Below are positions 28,510 to 35,587 of a stretch of 64,000 nucleotides of DNA, piece after piece. Location: contig GL405246.1 of the NCBI GenBank assembly GCA_000146855.1, positions 2,219,162 through 2,283,161 of the forward strand, written 5' to 3'. Under the pieces are notes generated by a model, which was not told the DNA's origin, did not search any database, and saw only the letters and a list, made by a program, of their open reading frames with translations. The stretch's first letter is position 1, and every line of letters starts with the position of its first letter. Origin of the DNA: [Eubacterium] yurii subsp. margaretiae ATCC 43715. Lineage in GTDB: Bacteria > Bacillota > Clostridia > Peptostreptococcales > Filifactoraceae. A program made the translations under genes and the position numbers.

Positions 28510-29274
28510 CTATACTGTAAGCACAAATTTTTGATTTTCTACAGAACTTACCTTGAGATGGATGCCGTACATATCCTGTATGCTCTCTTCTGTTATGACA
28601 TCGTCCGGATTGCCTTGGAAGAGTATGTTGCCTTTTTTCATCCCTATTATCTCATCCGAATAGTATATAGCCTGATTGATATCGTGAAGTACCATGACTA
28701 TAGTCATTGAGTATTCCTTGTTCAGTGACTTTATCAGTCTGAGTATCTCTATTTGGAATTTGACATCAAGGTAGGTAGTAGGCTCATCAAGTAAGAGTAT
28801 CTTGGGTTGTTGTGCCAAAGCCATAGCTATCCACGCTCTTTGTCTTTGTCCTCCCGACAGTTGCCCCATCCTTCTGTTTTTGAGCTCGCTCATGTCAGTC
28901 ACTTCAAGAGCCCAGTCCACTATCTCCTTATCCTTGTCCTTATCTTGTGCCTTGGCAAAATGCTTGAAAAAAGGAATTCTACCGTAAGCTATAAGAGAAT
29001 GTACCGGAAGATCCGGAGGTGCAGTGTTGTATTGGTGCACTATAGCCACATTTTGTGCAAATTCTTTGAGCCTTATATCCTTTATATCTCTTTTGTCTAA
29101 AAAGACGCTTCCTTCTCTTGGTTTCAAGTTTTTAGTCAGCAGTTGGAATAGCGTAGACTTCCCACAACCGTTGGCTCCCATAAGCGTGGTGATTTTATTA
29201 TCTTTGATTTCAAATGAAATCCCCTTTATTATGTCGTCCTTATCATAGGCGAAGAACAAATTATCAACTCTCAT
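28510..29274 (-). CDS. Heme/iron ABC transporter ATP-binding protein (FecE/HmuV type)
   Basis: ATPase of the importer formed with the FecCD permease at 29264-30247. Walker A GANGCGKST, signature LSGGQRQRAWIAMAL and Walker B ILLLDEPTTYLD are intact. I choose the ATG at 29274 (MRVDNLFFAYDK) because GAGGG lies 5 nt upstream; a GTG at 29286 is possible. Either start overlaps the permease stop, indicating translational coupling. Energizes uptake of the ligand delivered by the IsdE-like lipoprotein. Confidence 0.92.
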   Translation of the reverse strand: MRVDNLFFAYDKDDIIKGISFEIKDNKITTLMGANGCGKSTLFQLLTKNLKPREGSVFLDKRDIKDIRLKEFAQNVAIVHQYNTAPPDLPVHSLIAYGRIPFFKHFAKAQDKDKDKEIVDWALEVTDMSELKNRRMGQLSGGQRQRAWIAMALAQQPKILLLDEPTTYLDVKFQIEILRLIKSLNKEYSMTIVMVLHDINQAIYYSDEIIGMKKGNILFQGNPDDVITEESIQDMYGIHLKVSSVENQKFVLTV

Positions 29275-30247
29275 GCAGTCCCTCACTTTTCTTGAGCAGG
29301 AATATGAAAAACGGTCCGCCCACTACCGACATAACCACACCTACAGGTATTTCAAGAGGTGCTATCAGAATTTTCCCCACCGTATCTGCAAGTAACATTG
29401 TAAAAGCCCCCAGCAACATCGAGTATGGAATCAGCACCCTGTTGTCATTGCCCACAAATAACCTCGACACATGCGGCACTATAAGTCCTATAAATGCTAT
29501 TGAGCCTACTATGGCAGTAGACATACCTATAAGCAAGGTAGCTATAGCTGATACATATATTCTAAGCATATCCACATTTACACCTATGCTCCTTATAGTC
29601 TTATCTTCAAGAGCCAAGAGGTTGCATCTGCCCGAAAATACTATGGCAAGCAACATTCCTATAGTGATGTATTTTGAAAGTAGGGATACATCGCCCCAAG
29701 TCTTTTGTGATATATTGGCATTTACTATCGCAGTTACAGAGTTTTGTGCCGGTCCGCTCATTGCGTTTATTGCTCCGAGTAGTCCGGTAAACATTGCATT
29801 TACCGCTACCCCTATCAGTATTACTCTAAGAGGTTTTATACCGCCCTTCCACGAAAGAGTGTAAATCAAAGCACAAGTCAGTGCTCCACCTACAAAGGCG
29901 AACAATGGTGATAGGAAGTAAAATTGCGGTAGAGCCAACATAAGTATCATTGATATGAAGCTGGCTCCGGAAGATATACCTATCATGCCCGGATCTACAA
30001 GCGGATTTTTCATTACAGATTGAAACATTACCGCTGATACTGATATTCCCGCTCCTGCAAGTATAGCTACCAATATCCTCGGGAATCTCAAGTCATATAT
30101 AGTCGCAAAATCTTCGTTGTATTCTATGAACAGTCCTCTGAAAATCTGAGCAAAGCTCAAATTTATACTTCCGCTCCTTATTGCGACAAATATTAAAATT
30201 ACAAATAGTATTAACAAAACGACAAAAGCCGCTATTTTTTTTGTCAA
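29264..30247 (-). CDS. Heme/iron ABC transporter permease (FecCD family)
   Basis: 327 residues, strongly hydrophobic, with the family motifs LRFPRILVAILAGAGISVSAVMFQ and NPLVDPGMIGISSGA, and near the end IAFIGLIVPHVSRLFVGNDNR. About ten transmembrane helices are expected for a BtuC/FecCD fold. It works as a homodimer with the FecE-type ATPase encoded next. The upstream gene is the IsdE-like lipoprotein, so heme is the likely substrate. Confidence 0.93.
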   Translation of the reverse strand: MTKKIAAFVVLLILFVILIFVAIRSGSINLSFAQIFRGLFIEYNEDFATIYDLRFPRILVAILAGAGISVSAVMFQSVMKNPLVDPGMIGISSGASFISMILMLALPQFYFLSPLFAFVGGALTCALIYTLSWKGGIKPLRVILIGVAVNAMFTGLLGAINAMSGPAQNSVTAIVNANISQKTWGDVSLLSKYITIGMLLAIVFSGRCNLLALEDKTIRSIGVNVDMLRIYVSAIATLLIGMSTAIVGSIAFIGLIVPHVSRLFVGNDNRVLIPYSMLLGAFTMLLADTVGKILIAPLEIPVGVVMSVVGGPFFIFLLKKSEGLHES

Positions 30248-30358
30248 GGAGTTCCTCCTTTTTCTTAAATCAATGTATATAATTGCTTATTATAAATGTT
30301 TTACTTACTCTCTTATTCATTAAATAAATTCAAATTGATATAATTGCACTTAGGTTTA

Positions 30359-30385
30359 TAGTGCAAAGCCTTATGCCTTGCACTA
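30359..30385 (-). other. Stem-loop between the heme lipoprotein and permease genes
   Basis: Perfect 8-bp stem TAGTGCAA / TTGCACTA, extendable inward, just after the lipoprotein stop codon. No strong T-run follows on the minus strand. It could stabilise the upstream mRNA or act as a partial terminator, giving more lipoprotein than permease. Confidence 0.45.
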
Positions 30386-30390
30386 CTATC

Positions 30391-31287
30391 TTATTTTTCT
30401 CCAAAGAAAAGCTCATCCAATTTCTTAAGACCTTCTTTATATCCCATAGTTGCAGTCATTCCGAAGTACTTGTTGTCAAGATTATATACCTTGTTATTTT
30501 TCACTGCATCAAAGTGTTTCCATATGTCGTTAGTCTTAAATTCCTCGTCAAACTCTTCCATCACCTCGTCAGACATAGTGTGGGAAGTTCTAAGTATCAT
30601 GTCCGGATTGAGTTTTACAAGCTCTTCGGTATTGATAGGCAGGAATTCCTCCACCTCATCTTTTATGACATTTTCTCCGCCTGCAAGCTCCACAAGATTG
30701 CCTACATAAGAGTTGTTGGTAGCTACTACAAAGGATCCCGGAAGTCCCATCAATATCAAGACTCTCGGTTTTTTCTTATCTTTTCTCTTTTGCTCATAAT
30801 CTTTGAGCAAGCCATCATATTCTGCCCTAAGCTTCTTAGCCTGTTCTTCCCTGCCGTACTCCTTTGCAATCTCGTCAATAGAGTCGTACATTGCACCTAC
30901 ACTTGACATATTTACAAATCTATAAGGTATCTTAGCCTCCTTGAACTGCTCTTCAAGGTAACTCTTAAGCGATGACGGGCTTAGTACCTCAGTAGGTTTG
31001 AGTGAGCGGATTATCTCCATATCAGGTCCCATAGGCATGCCCACTCTTTTTACATTTTCATATCTCTTAGGCAGAGTGAATGATGTGGTGTCTGTAACCC
31101 CTACCAAATCAAGGTCCAGTAAGTCAGTGATTTGTGCAATAGCTACTGATGTAGCTATTATCCTTTTTTCACCTGTATCAGCCTTCTTGTTTTTTTCTCC
31201 CTGATACTGATCCACACAGCCTACGAGCAAGATTGCTCCGATAAATGCAAGGCTTAAAAATATATTTTTAAAAACTCTGTTCTTCAT
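30391..31287 (-). CDS. isdE: IsdE/HtsA-like heme-binding lipoprotein
   Basis: 298 residues. Signal peptide with lipobox LLVGC (Cys24), so a lipid-anchored substrate-binding protein. Class-III periplasmic-binding fold. The family motif VGMPMGPDMEIIRSLKPTEVLSP provides Met84/Met86, and LRTSHTM provides His236. Staphylococcal IsdE and streptococcal HtsA bind heme through one Met and one His, which these residues match by position and context. It lies between the Shp-like gene and the FecCD permease, the same order as shp-htsABC in streptococci. Symbol used by analogy. Confidence 0.9.
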   Translation of the reverse strand: MKNRVFKNIFLSLAFIGAILLVGCVDQYQGEKNKKADTGEKRIIATSVAIAQITDLLDLDLVGVTDTTSFTLPKRYENVKRVGMPMGPDMEIIRSLKPTEVLSPSSLKSYLEEQFKEAKIPYRFVNMSSVGAMYDSIDEIAKEYGREEQAKKLRAEYDGLLKDYEQKRKDKKKPRVLILMGLPGSFVVATNNSYVGNLVELAGGENVIKDEVEEFLPINTEELVKLNPDMILRTSHTMSDEVMEEFDEEFKTNDIWKHFDAVKNNKVYNLDNKYFGMTATMGYKEGLKKLDELFFGEK

Positions 31288-31321
31288 CTCTTCCTTCTTT
31301 TAAATATATTAAAATTTCAGC

Positions 31322-31900
31322 TTATTCTACGCTTTTTGCAGATTTTGTAGTCATCTTTTGACCATCAAAGTCTTTTGAGCCCTCTTTGGCGTCCTTTGAT
31401 GTCATCTGTCCGAAGAATGTTATGTTTCTTCCCATCGGATTTACATAAGTTGAGATTTTTACATAGGCGTCATTTACAGGCACTTCAAATTTCAAATCCT
31501 TAGTCTTTTTCTTCTTGTCTTCCTTTGCTACTGTAAATTTTACTTCCTTATACTTGTCGTCCTTTGTGTTTTTCACAAATACCTTATAATCTTTTGTAGA
31601 GTCTGTCATTCCTATCTTAATAGTAAGCATCTTCTTTTTGCCTGTATTGTCAAGCAGGGCGTATTTTCCTACTATAGATCTGCTCATTCCGTCACCTATT
31701 GCTTTTTTAGACTTGTATTGTTTGTCTTTTGGTTTAAGTTTAAGGTCTTCTATTTCCTTTGTTATAGGGTTTTCATACTGTACAGAGTTTTTTATTGAGT
31801 ATGTCTTCTTTCCCAAATCTTTAGCCTTTGCGTCAACTCCTACAGCAAGGGATGTAAATACCAAAGCTACTGCAAATACTGCTGATAACAACTTTTTCAT
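31322..31900 (-). CDS. Shp-like secreted heme-binding protein
   Basis: 192 residues with a signal peptide (1-24, ending VGVDA). The mature part matches the Shp heme-binding domain: YSIKNSVQYENPITKEIEDL, then AIGDGMSRSIVGKY (Met72), then ISTYVNPMGRNITFF (Met156). Streptococcus pyogenes Shp binds heme with two methionines about 87 residues apart; here the spacing is 84. Shp passes heme from Shr to HtsA. Unlike the streptococcal protein I see no C-terminal membrane segment or other anchor, so it may be a diffusible shuttle. It is 34 bp upstream of the IsdE-like gene. Confidence 0.88.
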   Translation of the reverse strand: MKKLLSAVFAVALVFTSLAVGVDAKAKDLGKKTYSIKNSVQYENPITKEIEDLKLKPKDKQYKSKKAIGDGMSRSIVGKYALLDNTGKKKMLTIKIGMTDSTKDYKVFVKNTKDDKYKEVKFTVAKEDKKKKTKDLKFEVPVNDAYVKISTYVNPMGRNITFFGQMTSKDAKEGSKDFDGQKMTTKSAKSVE

Positions 31901-32290
31901 AAAACTTCTCCTTTTTTAAATTTATTATTACTAAGTTAGATTTGATACTGATTGCCAGATAAAAATCATTTAATTTCAATCAATATTCTAAAAGTTATGC
32001 AAGTTTGATTTTACACACTATTATTTTAAAATATAGCAGTTGATTGTATAAATATAGATGATAATTACAGGACTTTTTTTAATGACTTTGAAATTTTATA
32101 CAGTTCTCTTAAACTGTATGTAGATAATTGTATCAATAAACGACATTAGTCGCCCTTCTTGAAAAAACATAGCTCTTAATCTTAGTTGAAGAAACAATTT
32201 TAATGTCGTTTATTATAATCATTATTAGAAATTCTGATATTTTTAGGTTTGTGATAAATCACTACCTTTTAAATATCATCAAATTTCGCT
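31901..32290. other. Intergenic region with long inverted repeats
   Basis: No gene seen. Two features stand out. A hairpin ATACAGTT ctctt AAACTGTAT lies at about 32096-32119. A perfect 14-bp inverted repeat AATAAACGACATTA (32135-32148) / TAATGTCGTTTATT (32201-32214) encloses 52 nt with further partial pairing. The second may end the SLH-NEAT transcript or be a structured RNA. The promoter for the Shp-IsdE operon must lie here or upstream; I cannot place it. Confidence 0.5.
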
Positions 32291-33574
32291 TTATTTTTTA
32301 ATACTCTTCCAATCAATCTTAACTGCTGCATCAGGATTTGCTCCACCCAAGGCCTTCATTATGTCAACTTGGATTTTAAGATATACGAAGTCTTCTCCTA
32401 TTTTCACAGGGAATTTTACAGTCTTAGGGAACTTTGTTTCTGCTCCGTCTTCTATAGAGGCATCTGTATATTCGTCCACTACTGTAACTTCTTTTCCCGT
32501 ATTTGAAGATGCATCCAAGTTCTTAACATAGTCTTGCTTGCTATCAAAATACCATGCAGTTTCCATATGTCCCTTTTTATCAGAGCCTGCAAGTGTCATT
32601 GAATTCATAGAAAGATATAATTCAGCCTTCTTATTTTCCACCTTCAATATTGCAGTTTTTTCTATAGCGTTGTTTGCCATTGAAAGCTCTGCAGGATCCT
32701 TTTCTCCGTTCGCCTTCCAAAGTTCTACAGATACCTTGTACTCGCCATCTTTTAGATTGTTGATATCTATCTTTTCATCAACGGCTTCTTTCTTGTCGTT
32801 TTCTGTCTTAGTTGGACTTTGTTCATCTTTTTTAACTTCTGTCTTTTCGTCCTTTTTATCTTCTTTCTTATCGTCCTTCTTATCTTCAATTGGTGTCATT
32901 TTGCCTAATGAAAATGTATTTGTTGCACTAACTATATTGTAATAAGCCCAGTTGCTTGTTTTTACGTCGTTTGGTACCTTAGGATTTGTAAGTAGCTTTT
33001 CAATTACTTCTTTTTCTCCAGGTCTACCTGTAACCTTATTGATTATGCTTACAGCCTCTGCTCTGCTCACTGCCTTGTCAGGTTTGAAACTTCCGTCGGG
33101 ATAGCCGCTCATATATCCGTTTGATACTGCTATGTCTATAAATGACTTGTACATATTACCCTTTGCATCAGCGAAATCTTTTACAGCGCCATCACCCTTT
33201 GTCAATTTGTAAGCCTTAACAATTACAGAGCAAAACTCTCCTCTTGTCATCTCTTTTTTAACATCGTATCCGCCACTATCCTTGCTTAGTATTTCCTTAG
33301 CTCTAAGGTAGTTTACACTGTCATAGGCGAAATGTCCTTTTTGGATATCAGCAAATTTTACGCTGTCATCTATCTTTTCGCCATTTCTTATAAGTGAAGC
33401 CACTATTACAGCCACTTCAGCCCTTGTTACAGTCTTTGCAGGCTTGAAAGAGCCGTCAGGATAGCCGCTTATATATGCCTTGTACTCGTTATTGTCAGCA
33501 AAGGAAATATTTGCTCCTACGCAAGATAACATCATTGCTGCCAAAAATACAGCAGTTCTTTTCTTAAATTTCAT
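32291..33574 (-). CDS. SLH-anchored NEAT-domain surface protein
   Basis: 427 residues: signal peptide (1-26), three SLH modules (~30-195; FxDIQKGHFAYDSVNYL, ISGYPDGSFKPAKTVTRAE, SGYPDGSFKPDKAVSRAE), a D/E/K-rich linker (~225-270), and one NEAT domain (~275-427) starting LKDGEYKVSVELWK with the 3-10-helix motif ELSMANNA and ending VDIMKALGGANPDAAVKIDW. The canonical heme-ligating YxxxY of NEAT strand 8 is not evident; a Met in the conserved DIM motif sits near that place. It probably holds heme at the cell wall and passes it to the Shp-like protein. Confidence 0.9.
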   Translation of the reverse strand: MKFKKRTAVFLAAMMLSCVGANISFADNNEYKAYISGYPDGSFKPAKTVTRAEVAVIVASLIRNGEKIDDSVKFADIQKGHFAYDSVNYLRAKEILSKDSGGYDVKKEMTRGEFCSVIVKAYKLTKGDGAVKDFADAKGNMYKSFIDIAVSNGYMSGYPDGSFKPDKAVSRAEAVSIINKVTGRPGEKEVIEKLLTNPKVPNDVKTSNWAYYNIVSATNTFSLGKMTPIEDKKDDKKEDKKDEKTEVKKDEQSPTKTENDKKEAVDEKIDINNLKDGEYKVSVELWKANGEKDPAELSMANNAIEKTAILKVENKKAELYLSMNSMTLAGSDKKGHMETAWYFDSKQDYVKNLDASSNTGKEVTVVDEYTDASIEDGAETKFPKTVKFPVKIGEDFVYLKIQVDIMKALGGANPDAAVKIDWKSIKK

Positions 33575-33882
33575 AAAACCTCCTAATATACAAAACGAAA
33601 ACTATTATCAACTATAATTTTATTCATTTTTAATTATTAATCAATAGTTTTTTAAAAAAAATTGAAGTTAATTCGCATTAACTTTTGTTTAAGTTTATTT
33701 TTATAATTATGTAATAAGTTAGGAATTTTATTTCTTTTTTTATTTTTTCATTAAAATTTCAATATTTTTAATATTTATTATTAAATTGTAGAATTTGTTT
33801 TGTTATTTATTTTTTTATGATACTATAATTTCTATAATATTTGATTTTTGTTGATATTATGAAACATTCTCAATATTATTTT
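33575..33882. other. Upstream region of the SLH-NEAT gene
   Basis: About 300 bp, extremely AT-rich, no gene. A CCTCC at 33583-33587 on the plus strand is the ribosome-binding site of the SLH-NEAT gene. A perfect palindrome AGTTAAT TCGC ATTAACT lies at 33666-33683, about 95 bp upstream of the start codon, a reasonable operator position. Confidence 0.4.
33666..33683 (-). promoter_or_regulatory. Candidate operator palindrome
   Basis: Seven-base arms AGTTAAT / ATTAACT around TCGC. It lies upstream of the first surface gene of the heme region and next to the regulator gene, so it is a candidate target of that regulator. No second copy was found upstream of the other heme genes, which weakens the idea. 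Confidence 0.3.
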
Positions 33883-33936
33883 CAAAAAAATAAACCCATG
33901 TTAATCTATAAAAAATTAAGTTAACACGAGTTTATT
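33883..33936 (-). terminator. Rho-independent terminator of the regulator gene
   Basis: On the minus strand, directly after the stop codon, the stem AATAAACTCGTGTTAA pairs with TTAACATGGGTTTATT (14 of 16) and is followed by TTTTTTG. It separates the regulator transcript from the SLH-NEAT gene. Confidence 0.8.
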
Positions 33937-33938
33937 TT

Positions 33939-34775
33939 TTAAAACATTCTTAGCAAATTTATAGTAAAAACAAAAAGACAAGTTTTGTTATGCTCAAAAA
34001 ATCCTATTTTAGAGTGGGTATTTAGATAGATTCCACACTGCAAAGTATTTTTTTCGATAAAGTACCAATCTCTTAAAATATCAAAGGGTATCTTTATATC
34101 TCCGTCTTTTGTTTCTGTCATTATATCCCCATTTTTCGTTGCATAACTGATATTTTGTAGTATTCCCTTTTTCAAAAAGCCCTTATCGCTCTTGCTTATA
34201 TTCTTAGAGCTTAGTAAGATATGCGGTTTTTCATCTATTATAAGCTTGGCTCTGGAATCGAAACCTCCATTTGCCATCGAAAATTCCTCTCCTACACTTA
34301 TGCCGTTAGAATACAGCTTATAAATGCAGAAGTAAATATTGTATTCGCCATTTTTCAGAAATTTTGCCAGTTTTTTATAGTCTATCTTATCTCCTCTTTC
34401 ATAGTTGTGATTGCAGTATTGATAATACATGCTCAACTTATCCGTAAATTCTTCTATACCCTCGCAGGCAAGAGAATTGGCGTATTCTCTTGATTTTTGC
34501 TCAGACAGATTCATCAGATTGCAAAGTACAGACTCAAGTTTATTTCTTTCTTCTACAAGGGTATTTGCTATCTTTTCACCAAGCACAGTAAAGAGATAGT
34601 TTTTCTTATCCTTATATAATACTCCAAGCTTTACCATTCTATCGAGTATAGATTTGGAATTAGCCTTGCTGCAATTGAACAATTCGGAAAATTGCGTAAT
34701 GCTTATCATATTTGAGTTGTCTGATAAATTTATCATATACAGTTTTTGTATATTGGTAAGTGAAACATCATACAT
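33939..34775 (-). CDS. DtxR/MntR-like regulator fused to a NEAT heme-binding domain
   Basis: 278 residues, no signal peptide, so cytoplasmic. Residues 1-65 form a winged helix (ISITQFSELFNCSKANSKSI then LGVLYKDKKNYLFTVLGEKIA). Residues 66-118 resemble the DtxR/MntR dimerization region (LACEGIEEFTDKL). By-eye alignment to Bacillus MntR ligands (D8, E11, H77, E99, E102, H103) gives T7, Q10, R77, E105, E108, E109, so only two ligands remain. Residues ~139-278 read as a NEAT domain: LKNGEYNIYFCIYK, then EEFSMANGGFDSRAKL with the 3-10-helix SMA at 166-168. The start at 34775 is chosen for its GGAGG 7 nt upstream; an ATG at 34823 lacks this. Likely senses heme and controls the adjacent locus; this is inference. 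Confidence 0.8.
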   Translation of the reverse strand: MYDVSLTNIQKLYMINLSDNSNMISITQFSELFNCSKANSKSILDRMVKLGVLYKDKKNYLFTVLGEKIANTLVEERNKLESVLCNLMNLSEQKSREYANSLACEGIEEFTDKLSMYYQYCNHNYERGDKIDYKKLAKFLKNGEYNIYFCIYKLYSNGISVGEEFSMANGGFDSRAKLIIDEKPHILLSSKNISKSDKGFLKKGILQNISYATKNGDIMTETKDGDIKIPFDILRDWYFIEKNTLQCGIYLNTHSKIGFFEHNKTCLFVFTINLLRMF

Positions 34776-34935
34776 ATGTAATCCTCCGTCAAATCTCTTG
34801 CAATTTTCTTTATAAAATATCATAAAATATAATTAAAATTATTATTATTTTAAAAGAATATTAAATAAATTATTGCTATCAGCTAAGATTATAGCACTTA
34901 TGACAGAAAATTTCCATATCATTTTTGATGATATA

Positions 34936-35199
34936 TCAATTATAATGACCTTTGCATGACACTATTTCCAATATATCATTATTAATACGATATACAAGTC
35001 TGTTTGTATCATCTATTCGTCTACTCCAAAAACCGTTTAAATCCCCTTTTAATGGCTCAGGCTTTCCAATACCCTCCAGTTTATTTCTTTCAATATCTTT
35101 AATTAAGCTATTAATTCTTCTTATTGTCTTCTTATCCTGATTCTGCCAATAAATATAATCTTCCCAGGCTTCATCAAACCAAATCTTTTTCATTGACAT
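34936..35199 (-). CDS. yoeB: YoeB-type mRNA interferase toxin
   Basis: 87 residues of the Txe/YoeB family: KKIWFDEAWEDYIYWQNQDKKT, then GKPEPLKGDLNGFWSRRID, and the C-terminal catalytic end SCKGHYN. In the family Glu46, Arg65 and His83 do ribosome-dependent mRNA cleavage, and equivalent residues are visible. The start overlaps the antitoxin stop by one base (TAATG), typical of toxin-antitoxin operons. An in-frame ATG two codons later is an alternative. Confidence 0.93.
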   Translation of the reverse strand: MSMKKIWFDEAWEDYIYWQNQDKKTIRRINSLIKDIERNKLEGIGKPEPLKGDLNGFWSRRIDDTNRLVYRINNDILEIVSCKGHYN

Positions 35200-35456
35200 T
35201 ATACCTCAATTATATCATGTTCTTTACCTTCACCTCTATTTAAGGCTTCTATTCCTCTTTTTATATGCTCCATATTACTTTTTGAATAGAAAGGATCTAC
35301 TGAGACTTCAAAAGGTATGCGTTTTTCTCTTGCTACTTTCTTTGCAAAAATCGTAAAAGCAGAACTCATAGAAAGTCCCATTTCACGACAAGCCTCTTCC
35401 ATATTTTTTTTCACTACTTCATCCAAACGAAAATTTACATTAACTGTATTTGCCAT
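35199..35456 (-). CDS. RelB/DinJ-family antitoxin
   Basis: 85 residues starting MANTVNVNFRLDEVVKKNMEE, a ribbon-helix-helix of the RelB/DinJ type, with MGLSMSSAFTIFAKKVAREKRIPFEV following. The C-terminal part is acidic, as needed to wrap the toxin. It is the first gene of the pair and should repress its own promoter. RelB-type antitoxin with YoeB toxin is a common mixed pairing. Confidence 0.92.
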   Translation of the reverse strand: MANTVNVNFRLDEVVKKNMEEACREMGLSMSSAFTIFAKKVAREKRIPFEVSVDPFYSKSNMEHIKRGIEALNRGEGKEHDIIEV

Positions 35457-35537
35457 AATCTCATCTCCTTTTACATAATTATATTATACTGTAATGAAAT
35501 ATACAAGTATTTTAAATTACATATCATTACTTTCCAT

Positions 35538-35573
35538 AAAAAAAAGCCTAATGCTTATTGGCAAAAGGCTCTT
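35538..35573 (-). terminator. Rho-independent terminator of cheV
   Basis: On the minus strand AAGAGCC pairs with GGCTTTT (one G-T wobble) across an 18-nt loop and runs into eight T. It ends just downstream of the cheV stop codon. Confidence 0.7.
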
Positions 35574-35587
35574 ATAACTACTTTATT

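Noticed and set aside
34776-34823. Longer start for the NEAT-containing regulator
   Set aside because: The extra 16 residues contain the ribosome-binding site (GGAGG) of the ATG at 34775.
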